A program made the translations under genes and the position numbers. Of a stretch of DNA of 64,000 nt, positions 47,071-55,743 are shown in pieces. The notes beneath the pieces are model-generated. The model saw only the letters and a program-made list of their open reading frames with translations. It was not told the origin of the DNA and made no database searches. Origin of the DNA: Planctomycetia bacterium (GTDB lineage Bacteria > Planctomycetota > Planctomycetia > Pirellulales > Thermoguttaceae). The DNA lies in contig JAUNMR010000001.1 of assembly GCA_030537455.1 (NCBI GenBank), positions 106,956 to 170,955 of the forward strand. Reading direction: 5' to 3'. Position 1 is the first letter of the stretch; every line of letters starts with the position of its first letter.

Positions 47071-48081
47071 TTAGTACTTATCCTTCGCGGCTTTTGCACG
47101 TTCTATCGCTTGCAGGTTGTGTTTATAACCTTTCTTTTCGGGGAAACTCCAGGACGTTTGTAGGAAGCCTAGGAGACGGTCGTGGTTGAGGTTGGCTTTA
47201 CAGTATTCCACGAGCGCCTCGAAGTTCCCTTCGTTAGCCCAGTTAGATCCGGCGGGAATTTGGTCGAATCCCGCTTTGTCATAGTCGAAATAGGTTTGAA
47301 CGTACCTGCACTCCTCGGGGTTGAACTCCATGTCGTAGTACCAGTTGCTCATAACAACGTTCTTGGGCGCCCATTCGATAAAGTCCGGATGGCTCCAAGC
47401 GTAGTCGGCCCAGATCCACGGGCGCACGCCGCTCTTTTCGCACTGCTCTACATAGAAGAGGAAGTCGTGTTTCCACAGTTCGTTCTGGCGAACCACGACA
47501 TAGTCGTAAGTCTTTTGGTGATTATAGGTTTCTTCATCGAGACCGAGGTGGAAGAAGCGCGGCTTGTCAAAGAGCGCGCTCACTTCCTGGATTAGGTCGG
47601 CGCAGACCTGATAATAAGTCGGCGTGGAGACCATGCGCGAATATTCCCCGAGCCAGTGGTCGTGGCAGGCGGAGAAGTTCAGCTTCGGAATCGGTTCCAG
47701 ACCCAGGTCGCGCAGGCGTGCGAGGTCTTCGCGCAGCTTCTCGGGCGTCCACGCGCCGGGAAGCGCGATTTCTGGGTGGGACTTATAGAGAATCGCCTCG
47801 CCCAGGTCAATGACGATCATGTTCAGACCGGATTCCGCGACCTTTTCGGTGACTAACTTCCATAAGTCCTCTTCACACGAAAACTTATCGACCGGGGGAG
47901 TATACGCGCGCGGCGTATCGCCCCACATATTGCGACCAAGGTGCAGGAGCATACCCCAGATCAGCTCGCGCGGCGGCTCTTTCGCGAAGAGTCCTTGCGC
48001 AACAAGCGCCGAGAGAATCGGGGAGGACGCCAGCGCGCCAAGACCGGCGCGTAAAAACGTTCGTCGTGTGCTGTGTAGCAT
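47071..48081 (-). CDS. GH20-like secreted glycoside hydrolase, paralogue A
   Basis: A 336-residue Tat-exported protein (STRRTFLRAGLGAL) with a (beta/alpha)8-type domain. HLGLDEE at 178-184 matches the HxGxDE signature that carries the catalytic Asp-Glu pair in GH20 beta-hexosaminidases. WIWADYAW and the NWYYDMEF region line the rest of the barrel. The ATG at 48079-48081 has GGAGATAGCT upstream; a longer frame upstream has no leader. It lacks the usual GH20 N-terminal domain, so another family of the same clan is possible. It is a tandem duplicate of the gene at 48318-49328. Confidence 0.75.
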   Translation of the reverse strand: MLHSTRRTFLRAGLGALASSPILSALVAQGLFAKEPPRELIWGMLLHLGRNMWGDTPRAYTPPVDKFSCEEDLWKLVTEKVAESGLNMIVIDLGEAILYKSHPEIALPGAWTPEKLREDLARLRDLGLEPIPKLNFSACHDHWLGEYSRMVSTPTYYQVCADLIQEVSALFDKPRFFHLGLDEETYNHQKTYDYVVVRQNELWKHDFLFYVEQCEKSGVRPWIWADYAWSHPDFIEWAPKNVVMSNWYYDMEFNPEECRYVQTYFDYDKAGFDQIPAGSNWANEGNFEALVEYCKANLNHDRLLGFLQTSWSFPEKKGYKHNLQAIERAKAAKDKY

Positions 48082-48231
48082 AGCTATCTCCTTATTTCTA
48101 ACAACTTTCGTGCGTTTGTACTCTATTGACGCACAGGTCGGCGTCCACAGAGCGTCGACGTCGCTACTGCGATTGTACCACAAAAGGCGCGACAATTCTG
48201 CACGCGTGTGATTTCCGTTGGAAAAGAGAAA

Positions 48232-48261
48232 GGCGCCGACTACTGGGGCGTAGTCGACGCC
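48232..48261 (-). terminator. Terminator of GH20-like gene B
   Basis: Arms GGCGCCGACTAC (48232-48243) and GTAGTCGACGCC (48250-48261). On the minus strand TTTCTCTTTTCC follows. It lies 56 bases beyond the stop codon. The arms are identical to those of the terminator at 46693-46722, so gene and terminator were duplicated together. Confidence 0.8.
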
Positions 48262-48317
48262 ACGTTTGATTGTCATCGAGGCGATACGCGCTATGCAACT
48301 GCAACGCATATAGGAGG

Positions 48318-49328
48318 TTAGAACTTGTCCTTTGCCGCTTTGACCTGTTCTAAGGAGCGGAGGTTATGCTCGTGGCTCTTCTTTTCCGTGAAATGCCAAG
48401 GCGTTTGCAGGAAGCCGAGGAGTTTTTCACGTGTGAGGTTCGCTTTGCAAAAATCGACGGTCAGACCGAAGTTCTCGTCGTTGTTCCAGTTAGAGCCGGT
48501 AGGAATCTGGTCGAAACCGGCTTTGTCGAAGTCGAGATAGGTTTTCACATGCGCGCTGGTTTCGGGGTTGAAGTCCTTGCCGTAGTACCAGTTGCTAATG
48601 ACCACGGACTTAGGAGCCCATTGCAGAAACTCGGGGTGTTTCCACGCATAATCGCCCCAGATCCACGGGCGCACGCCGTTCTTTTCGCACTGTTCTACAA
48701 AGAAGAGGAAGTCGTGCTTCCACAGTTCTTTCTGACGAATGACAATATAGTCGTAAGTCGTTTGATTCTCGTAGTTCTCTTCGTCGTAACCGAGGTGGAA
48801 GAATCGCGGTTTATCGAAAAGTTCGCTCACTTCCTGGATCAGGTCGGCGCAGACCTTGTAGTAGGTCGAGGTGGAGACCATGCGCGCGTATTCCCCGAGC
48901 CAGAAGTCATGACCGGTGGAGAAGTTCAGCTTCGGGATAGGCTCTAGTCCCAGGTCGCGCATACGTTTGAGGTCTTCGCGCAGTTTCTCGGTCGACCAGG
49001 CGCCGGGCACGGCCAGTTCCGGGTGAGTTTTATAGACGATCGCCTCGCCGAGGTCAACGACGATCATATTGAGTTTGAGCTGCGCGGCTTTTTCGGTGAG
49101 TTCTTTCCAAAGGTCTTCTTCGCACGCAAACTTATCGACCGGCGGGGTATACGCGTTCGGAGTATCGCCCCACATATTGTGACCCAGGTGCAGCAGCGCG
49201 CCCCAGATCAGCTCGCTTTGCGGCTGCTGAGCGAAGAGCCTCTGAGCCGCGAACGCCGAGAGTATCGGGGAGGTCGCCAGCGCGCCAAGACCGGCGCGTA
49301 AAAACGTTCGTCGTGTGCTGTGTAGCAT
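48318..49328 (-). CDS. GH20-like secreted glycoside hydrolase, paralogue B
   Basis: A 336-residue protein equal in length to paralogue A and alike along its whole length. It has the same Tat leader (STRRTFLRAGLGAL), the same ribosome site and start context (ATG at 49326-49328) and the catalytic signature HLGYDEE at 178-184. Differences are spread over the barrel (for example WIWGDYAWKHPEF versus WIWADYAWSHPDF), so the duplication is not recent. Substrate is probably a terminal amino-sugar glycoside, by family analogy only. Confidence 0.75.
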   Translation of the reverse strand: MLHSTRRTFLRAGLGALATSPILSAFAAQRLFAQQPQSELIWGALLHLGHNMWGDTPNAYTPPVDKFACEEDLWKELTEKAAQLKLNMIVVDLGEAIVYKTHPELAVPGAWSTEKLREDLKRMRDLGLEPIPKLNFSTGHDFWLGEYARMVSTSTYYKVCADLIQEVSELFDKPRFFHLGYDEENYENQTTYDYIVIRQKELWKHDFLFFVEQCEKNGVRPWIWGDYAWKHPEFLQWAPKSVVISNWYYGKDFNPETSAHVKTYLDFDKAGFDQIPTGSNWNNDENFGLTVDFCKANLTREKLLGFLQTPWHFTEKKSHEHNLRSLEQVKAAKDKF

Positions 49329-49585
49329 AGCTATCTCCTTGTGAGTAAGAACATTTGCGCGAATTACCACGCGACGCGCGTTATTTCGCCACGTGGCGTT
49401 TTCCGACGCAAACCAGCGGGAGCGCGCGTATCATACGCGTGGCGTTGTGGATTACGCTAACGCTATTGTACCAGAAAAGAGGCGCCAGTTCAGCGCTGTC
49501 GCGCAAATAAATTGCACGCAGGCGCGAACGTGGCGCGTTCTTTATACTTACGAGGAATACGCGGGCGACCGACTGGGTCGACGCG

Positions 49586-52267
49586 TTAGTATCCGTAGTG
49601 AGAGCCTTGGCGACGGCGACGGTACAGCCACACGCATAGCCCAATTATTAGCGGGGGCGTTGGGGGCAGTAGCGCGGCGCAGGTCTTATAGCGGCTTTGG
49701 GTTTGGCGAACATATTCGTCGACCTGGCGCTGTTCTTCCTCGACTTTATGGTCGAAGAGGCGCTTTTTATCGTCGAGAACCTTATTCAGACGCTGTTGCG
49801 CCGCTACAATGGCGGACTGTAACTCCAACGATTCCTCGCGTTTGAGTTCCTTTTTATTCTCGTCGCGCTTCATGAGCTCTTGTACGGTTGTTTGCAACGC
49901 GGCTTCTTCTTTGCGTCGTTCTTCTTCGAACTCCTTCATATAGGCGATTTGTGAGATGGTCGCTTGGTCGCGAATTTTACGCGTGACGTCTTCGATCCGC
50001 GTGAGCGCGCGATGGCGCGGTCGACGGCTACGAATCGCAATGAGAGATTCCTCTTGCGCGAGACTGTCAACGGCATTGAGAACAAAGGAGATATTGTCGA
50101 AATCAAAGGCGACGCCGAACCGCGCGTCGGCGCCGGATTCGCGCAGGGTAAAGAACCCTGGCGTCGCCATATCGACGTCGGCGACCACAACGACGTTCAT
50201 TGGGCGACTCTGCTCGTCGCCAGGCGCGCGAGCGCCTTGGTTTGCAAGACCCGTGATACGCGCCGCTAGCGTGTAAGTTGCCGCGCGTTCGATTCGTTTA
50301 CGACTGCGCGTGCGCACGCCCTGGGGGATAATATCGCTGACCGCGGAGCCGCCGCCCGCTTCCGTCTGGATAAGAGGCGTAAAAGTTGTGGTTGCGTCGT
50401 CTAACGGCACGATAGCGCCGACGAACGGGAAGAGAATGTGCTCCAGGGACGATACGATTGGGTCGTCCGGGTTAAATGCATTAAAGGAGGTTTTGGCGCT
50501 GTTAGTCTTTTCCGCGTCGGTAGTTGCGTCGTACTGAATCGGTCGCGCGTCGACAAAGAGGTACTCTTCGGACAGCCCGGCGAGTTTCGGGTAGGGATTG
50601 TAGTTCTTCCACAGAACATTGCCGCCGTCGAAGCGTATTCCGAGGGTGAGCCAAAGTAGACTCAACTCGCCCTTTAGCGCCGGGATTGGATTGGTCGGAG
50701 TCGGTTGGCGTGGTTCCAGGGTACCGGTGAGGAAATCCAGGAAGATCGGCTTAGGGTCCTCGAAGATTATGGTCGGTTGTCCGTTTTTCACGGCGTTCGT
50801 GAAGAAGAGGGTTTCGACTGTGCCGAGCGAGGAGGGTTGGAACGCCATGAGCACGTCGTATCGTCCAGGCAGAATCGGGGCGCTCGGGTCGACCGCCTCG
50901 ACGTAGTACTGTTTGCTTAGCTCATCGAGCAGCGGCCAGGGCTTTTGAAGTTCGCGACCATAGTCGTCGAAGCGTCCGAGCGCGCCGGCGTCAGTGAGGA
51001 GAATACCGATGCGTTTTTTCGGAGGGGACGACACGTTCAGCAGTGCGCTGACCAGTTCGTATTCCACTGACAAACCACGATTTAGGAAGGGTATCACGAG
51101 GGTTTTCGGACCGCAGCGGAAGACGATCGACATAAAAATGGAGTCTTCGCGCACTTGACCACGGGTATTAAAAGCGACCTTTCGCGGGCGGATATCGTAT
51201 TGTCGTTCCAGTCGATACGCTTCCGGGGTATTGGGGGCGATCTCTTGGATATCGAGAAAGACCGGACTTTTCGATTTATTCTTTAACTCATTGAGAACGC
51301 TGACGATATTGAGTTTGGTCTGCACGTATTCTGTTGGCGTTTTCGCGCTCAATCGCGCTTCGATAACGATCGGATAGGACGCAAACTTATGATCGATAAG
51401 CTTTAGGGTTTCTGGGGACAGTGCGCTGAGTTTCTCCTCGGTGAGGTCGGCGCGAAGGTCATGGTCGCGCGTAAAACCAACAATGGCAACGGTCAGGAGA
51501 AGAAAGGCGAGGAAGCGGAAGAGGTGATGACAGGTCAGTAGTCGCGCCGACTTCGCCGGAAGACGCTTGTGGTCGAGAATTAGCACGCACAGGTACAGTG
51601 ACGCCGCGGGAATCGCGAGGAAATAGAGCGTACTGGAGAGCGAGGCGACGCCGCGTCCGAAGGTAGCGAAACTAGCGTCGACACTGTAGTTACGCAGAGC
51701 GGAGGCGAGCGAATCGTTTACCGGAAGCGCGTCGGACCATTTCAGCGCAACTAGAGGAACGTTCAGTAGCGCGCCGAGAATATAGGCGACTGTCAGTTGC
51801 GACACGGCAAAGGAGACGACCATTGCCAGGGAGACTGCCGCGACGCCAACGAGCCAGTAGCCAAGGTAGGTGGAGCAGAACAGACCGAGGTCGGGATTGC
51901 CTAAGAATCTCAGAATAATATAGTTAGAGAATGCAGAGAACAGTAACGAGACGGTATAGACCAGTACGGCGGCGCAGAATTTGCCAAGGACGATCTGCCA
52001 TGAAGTGATCGGCTGCGTGACCAGTAGCTCGTCGGCGCCGAGTCGTCGTTCTTCTGCCCAAGCGCTCATTGCGACCGCGGGTGCGAAGACAAGAATAATA
52101 AGCGGAAACCAGGCGTTAAGTTGCGCCAGGTTTGCGAGGTTGGAGTTGACGAACTCGTCGGGCAGGAACGCGGCTACGGAACTTAGCAGTACGAAGACGC
52201 AAATAAAGACGTAGCCTGTGGGGTTGAGGAAGTAGGCTAGGAAGTTTCGTTTAAAAACCGCGTACAT
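49586..52267 (-). CDS. GldF/GldG-like ABC transporter permease fusion
   Basis: An 893-residue membrane protein. The first 235 residues are an ABC-2 type permease with about six helices, beginning MYAVFKRNFLAYFLNPTGYV. Another helix near 245-265 precedes a large extracytoplasmic GldG-type domain (about 275-750). A charged coiled coil (about 770-860, KEFEEERRKEEAALQ) and a final helix near 863-883 end the protein. In Bacteroidota the two parts are the separate gliding-motility proteins GldF and GldG; planctomycetes carry fusions of unknown role. The cognate ATPase (GldA-like) is not in this window. It is downstream of the DnaC-like gene on the same strand. Confidence 0.85.
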   Translation of the reverse strand: MYAVFKRNFLAYFLNPTGYVFICVFVLLSSVAAFLPDEFVNSNLANLAQLNAWFPLIILVFAPAVAMSAWAEERRLGADELLVTQPITSWQIVLGKFCAAVLVYTVSLLFSAFSNYIILRFLGNPDLGLFCSTYLGYWLVGVAAVSLAMVVSFAVSQLTVAYILGALLNVPLVALKWSDALPVNDSLASALRNYSVDASFATFGRGVASLSSTLYFLAIPAASLYLCVLILDHKRLPAKSARLLTCHHLFRFLAFLLLTVAIVGFTRDHDLRADLTEEKLSALSPETLKLIDHKFASYPIVIEARLSAKTPTEYVQTKLNIVSVLNELKNKSKSPVFLDIQEIAPNTPEAYRLERQYDIRPRKVAFNTRGQVREDSIFMSIVFRCGPKTLVIPFLNRGLSVEYELVSALLNVSSPPKKRIGILLTDAGALGRFDDYGRELQKPWPLLDELSKQYYVEAVDPSAPILPGRYDVLMAFQPSSLGTVETLFFTNAVKNGQPTIIFEDPKPIFLDFLTGTLEPRQPTPTNPIPALKGELSLLWLTLGIRFDGGNVLWKNYNPYPKLAGLSEEYLFVDARPIQYDATTDAEKTNSAKTSFNAFNPDDPIVSSLEHILFPFVGAIVPLDDATTTFTPLIQTEAGGGSAVSDIIPQGVRTRSRKRIERAATYTLAARITGLANQGARAPGDEQSRPMNVVVVADVDMATPGFFTLRESGADARFGVAFDFDNISFVLNAVDSLAQEESLIAIRSRRPRHRALTRIEDVTRKIRDQATISQIAYMKEFEEERRKEEAALQTTVQELMKRDENKKELKREESLELQSAIVAAQQRLNKVLDDKKRLFDHKVEEEQRQVDEYVRQTQSRYKTCAALLPPTPPLIIGLCVWLYRRRRQGSHYGY

Positions 52268-52371
52268 TGGAGTTACCTAAACCGAGGGAAGCAGCGCGTG
52301 GAGTTGGCGCGCTGACCGTAGCGTCGCCCCCGTGTCGCCTTGGCATATAGTAGCAAAATTACGGCATATCT

Positions 52372-53259
52372 TCAAGACGTCTTAAAGAGGGTTTCCTGAC
52401 GCTGGATTGGATTGCGCGCACGACTTTGTAGTCGCCAGTTGACCGCGTCGGCGCGATAGGCGACCACGCGCGAGTCGCACGATTCTACAATGCGACTCGC
52501 TAGAGCGGAGTCGAACTGTGCGATTTGGTCGAAGGCGCATTGCGTGGTGATTGCGACGGGTCGGCGCGCGTCATAGCGCGACCAGAGCAGTTCAATTGTC
52601 GTGGCGTGGAAGTCTTCGAAATTAAAGGAGTTGCGCGATGGGATCGTCTTGAGAAAATCGTCCACGACCACCAGGTCAGCGTGCAGATAGTCCTGAAAGA
52701 CACGTTCGTACTGGTCGTTGCGACGCTTGAGCGCGGTGAGTCGTCGCGTGAGGTCAAAAGCGGTGTAGAATCGCACCCGCGCTTGGTAGCGCGTAACGAT
52801 TTCGCGCGCAAGCCACGCCGCCTGTGTGGTCTTGCCCGCGCCGGGCTTACCGGCGAAGAGGATCCAGGAGTTACTGCGTCGCAACTGTGGAAAACGCGTG
52901 ACGTAATCCGCGGCGATCGGCGAGATCGTAAAGTTTGTCGCACACGCCTCGGGTATGCCTGAATTCTTCAGTAGCGCGTCGACGCGACGCTTCTGCTGAA
53001 TGCGGCAGACATGGCAAGAGCGCGCGAAGACGCGACCCTTTTCGTCGCGCGATAAGATCACGCCCAGTCCGCCGCAAATGCAGGATTGGGACGGCTCGAC
53101 GGGCTGTTTTGCGTCGCCGGAAGGCGCCGTGGAGGAACGACTTGCAAATTGCGCGCGGTCTTGTTCGCTCCGGGAGTGTGAAACGAGAGCCGCTGGCGCG
53201 ACAGTTTCGGAAAATGCGGTGGAAGTCATTGTATTATATGGACTTGTGCTTGTTGTCAT
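52372..53259 (-). CDS. DnaC/IstB-like AAA+ ATPase, probable helicase loader
   Basis: A 295-residue ATPase. An N-terminal low-complexity region leads to a zinc-finger-like cluster CICGG plus CHVC (Cys 60, 62, 82, 85), as in DnaC/DnaI-type loaders. The Walker A is GKPGAGKT (137-144), Walker B VVVDD (197-201), and sensor-type ITTQCAFDQI and ASRIVESC follow. Such proteins load the replicative helicase or serve as IstB-like transposition helpers; no transposase partner is nearby. The start is uncertain (ATG 53257-53259, or 53227-53229). It follows the DnaD-like gene by 49 bases, suggesting a two-gene primosome unit. Confidence 0.82.
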   Translation of the reverse strand: MTTSTSPYNTMTSTAFSETVAPAALVSHSRSEQDRAQFASRSSTAPSGDAKQPVEPSQSCICGGLGVILSRDEKGRVFARSCHVCRIQQKRRVDALLKNSGIPEACATNFTISPIAADYVTRFPQLRRSNSWILFAGKPGAGKTTQAAWLAREIVTRYQARVRFYTAFDLTRRLTALKRRNDQYERVFQDYLHADLVVVDDFLKTIPSRNSFNFEDFHATTIELLWSRYDARRPVAITTQCAFDQIAQFDSALASRIVESCDSRVVAYRADAVNWRLQSRARNPIQRQETLFKTS

Positions 53260-53308
53260 AGCGGCGTGGGCAGTCACGCGCGTTTAATTGTTACGATTAA
53301 TTTGAGAG

Positions 53309-54928
53309 TTAGTTCCAACCCATGTTGCGACCATATTGAATCACTTCTAACGTTTCTGAATCTAAAGGTTTATTGTCGGAGCCGTTCGATTTGGACTGTT
53401 GTGTATTATTCTTCTGAGCGGCTTTGGTTTTTTCGATTTCTGCGCTGGTGAGCAGGCGCTGGATGTTGTCAGGCTTAATAACGTCTTTGAATTGCCAGGG
53501 GAAGGAAGAGCGTTTCGCTTCCTCGAACGCTTCGCGGTAATCCTCGTCGGTATAGAGTTTGGAGGAGGCGGTGAAACGTTCCATGATGAGCGCGTTGTGG
53601 AAGTGGTCGTGTACAGTGCGTCGTGTCTTGGCGAAGATTTCGTTCCAGATATCGCGCACGCGTGCGAGTCTTTCGTGGATTTGACGGATTTGTTCTTCCT
53701 CTTCCTTGGTTAGCTCCTTAGCGTGACGCTGCATGACTTCACGATAGACCGGGTCGTTCTTAAAGTCCTCGAACGATTCGACAACCTGCTGTAGGCATTC
53801 GTCAAATGGTTTGTCGCGCGTTTGCTTCTTGCCGCCTGAGGTCGAGCGTTTCGTTGAGCGATCGACGCTCTTGGCGGTTTGTTCTGTTTGCTTTGCGAGC
53901 GCGGCAGCGTATACGTCAGAGCCGTCAAATTCATCAAAATCATTGTCTTGCGTAATGGTCTCCGATGCGCCGACTTGTTGACTGGCGTCCTCGACGGTTG
54001 TTTGCATTGAAGCGCTGTTTTGAGACTCGCATGTTTGCTTATCGCGGTCGACGTGGTCTTGGACGTTAGGGTTGAGCGGTTCGTCGAGACGATCATTGGC
54101 GTCGTCTTGGATATCGGCGTCGGGTTCTATTTCGAGCGACATGTTCTGTTCCTCGAGCGTCTCTTCGCTTGGAGCGCTTTGTTTTACTGTGCGCGACTTG
54201 GACTTACGCGTGGCGCCTTGACCGCGCGCGCGAGGAGGCTGTATTTCGGGGACACATTCTAAGTCTTGCGAAACAGACTGTTCTGACTTGACCGGTTGTT
54301 CGATTTCTTCCTCTTGTCGTTGCCTTGCGCGTCGTGCGGCGTAGCCTTTTTGGGCGCCGACGCGGCGATTCTGACGTATCTGGCGTTTTCGCGCGATTTC
54401 GTGCGTAAGGGGCGATTCGTCTTGACACAGTCGCACTTCGTCGCCGACCAGTTCGAACAGACCGCGTTCTTCCACGATCTGTTTGACGAGCTGTGCTTTT
54501 TCATTGAGCAGGTCGGCAAGTTCTTCCAGGTCGTACTTTACGCCGCGATTACCTTGTGCGCGACAGGTCTCGCTGAGACGACAGAAAACGCCGTAACCAC
54601 GCACGCCATAACGTGTTAGCAGTTCGATCGCCTTGAGATTGCGTTCGAGAATCTCCACGCGACGTTCAAGCGCTTCGTCGTCGGTAAGCGCCGTGGAATC
54701 AATCTCTTCGATCTTACCGTCGACGATGCGAAAGAGCGCGAAATCGTGGACAACGGCGTGCACTATTCCAGCGCGTTCGTTGACGGTGCGCGCGAGTTCT
54801 TCCAGGTCGTAGGGCACTCCGCGTTTTTTAAACGCCTCGCACAGGTCCACTAGTCGGCAGTAGGCGCCGTATCCCTTCATTCCGAGTTTGTGTTGCAGTC
54901 GCCAAAGCTTGTTGTAAAGGTCGTTCAT
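53309..54928 (-). CDS. DnaD-like / Lin1244-Lin1753-type replication protein with duplicated N-terminal domain
   Basis: A 539-residue protein. Two tandem copies of a winged-helix domain open it: residues about 3-80 (with GYGAYCRLVDLCEAFKKRG and YDLEELARTVNERA) and about 92-170 (with GYGVFCRLSETCRAQGNRG and YDLEELADLLNEKA). A long acidic low-complexity linker (about 190-390) follows, then a helical C-terminal part (about 395-539). The N-terminal domain resembles DUF4373 (Lin1244/Lin1753), usually found in phage and plasmid primosome proteins. Together with the DnaC-like gene just downstream it looks like a helicase-loading pair. Whether it is chromosomal or mobile-element derived is open. Confidence 0.75.
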   Translation of the reverse strand: MNDLYNKLWRLQHKLGMKGYGAYCRLVDLCEAFKKRGVPYDLEELARTVNERAGIVHAVVHDFALFRIVDGKIEEIDSTALTDDEALERRVEILERNLKAIELLTRYGVRGYGVFCRLSETCRAQGNRGVKYDLEELADLLNEKAQLVKQIVEERGLFELVGDEVRLCQDESPLTHEIARKRQIRQNRRVGAQKGYAARRARQRQEEEIEQPVKSEQSVSQDLECVPEIQPPRARGQGATRKSKSRTVKQSAPSEETLEEQNMSLEIEPDADIQDDANDRLDEPLNPNVQDHVDRDKQTCESQNSASMQTTVEDASQQVGASETITQDNDFDEFDGSDVYAAALAKQTEQTAKSVDRSTKRSTSGGKKQTRDKPFDECLQQVVESFEDFKNDPVYREVMQRHAKELTKEEEEQIRQIHERLARVRDIWNEIFAKTRRTVHDHFHNALIMERFTASSKLYTDEDYREAFEEAKRSSFPWQFKDVIKPDNIQRLLTSAEIEKTKAAQKNNTQQSKSNGSDNKPLDSETLEVIQYGRNMGWN

Positions 54929-55243
54929 GACGGTTCCCCAGTTCGTTTAGGAAAGGTTGATTTATTTTGCCGCTCAAAGTACGCTCACACGTCGCGGGTA
55001 TTGTCGTGGAAAGGGCGTGAGACTTGACCGACGCCATCCACGGCGCCATTGCTCAAACGAATGTCCTTCTATTTGATAATTGCAAGAACTCGGCGGATTA
55101 TTCCTAAAAACGATCTGTTTTTTTGAACTTTTTTTCTTGCAGTCGTAAATTCTAGGGTAAAAAGCTTTGTTTATTTTTTGTTTTTTTATGAAGTAAAGAT
55201 CTTAGTATAAGTAATAGTATAATAATATATAAAAATATAACTA

Positions 55244-55271
55244 ACGCGCGCGCGTATACGCGCGCGCGCGC
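55244..55271. repeat. Alternating purine-pyrimidine palindrome (Z-DNA or cruciform candidate)
   Basis: 28 bases of strict purine-pyrimidine alternation, mostly CG with a central GTATAC. The span 55245-55268 is a perfect 24-base palindrome. It directly follows an AT-rich block. Confidence 0.85.
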
Positions 55272-55648
55272 CGAGGCGCGTACAAAGAGCGTACGAGTTG
55301 GTAAACTTTCGCACAAATGCAGTTGGAATTGTCGCTGAACTGGACGCTGATTTCTTGGGTCGCCAAGTTAGGTCTTTATGGCGTCGCTTCACGGTCGCCA
55401 TCATGGTTTCCCGAGCTGAACCTCTAAACTAGGCGTCGGCGTCGGCGTGCTGATTGGAGCAAGTACGCGCCGTTATTTTTGGCGGCATTGCTTCTTAGAA
55501 TGGTTTACGGAAAGGTCGAGGGATTGTTAGGCGCAAAGGCGAGTGGTAAGCGCGGAAGAATTACCCGTGAATTAACGGTCGAAAAGGGCGCTGTGCGTCC
55601 TGTTTGTCGGGGGATAATATAAGCGTCGATGATATAGTGAAAGGAAGT

Positions 55649-55654
55649 TATAAT
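55649..55654 (+). promoter_or_regulatory. Candidate -10 box of the glutamate synthase cluster
   Basis: A perfect TATAAT with no good -35 partner (3 of 6 at best), which would fit activation by a regulator. Start of transcription would be near 55661, about 150 nt before the first gene, placing the terminator hairpin inside the leader. Confidence 0.4.
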
Positions 55655-55687
55655 TTTTTTTAATAAAATTTAGGAAAAGATAATTGA

Positions 55688-55743
55688 CGAGTCGTAAGGT
55701 AGCGCTAGAATACCATACCGGATGAGCAAAGGCGTTCACTCCG
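55688..55743 (+). promoter_or_regulatory. Putative ANTAR-binding tandem hairpins in the gltS leader
   Basis: Hairpin P2 (55719-55743) has a 9-bp stem with one bulged C and one G-U pair, closing on the hexaloop AAAGGC, with A at position 1 and G at position 4 as in known ANTAR targets. A P1 partner can form in two ways. One is an 8-position stem with one A-A mismatch and a 9-base loop (55694-55718), directly abutting P2. The other is a weaker stem at about 55690-55706 with hexaloop AAGGTA (again A1, G4). P2 and the terminator stem share bases 55728-55743, so only one can form. Confidence 0.55.

Noticed and set aside
49393..49845. 150-codon plus-strand frame opposite the GldF/GldG-like gene
   Set aside because: It overlaps the conserved end of the minus-strand gene and has no recognisable features.
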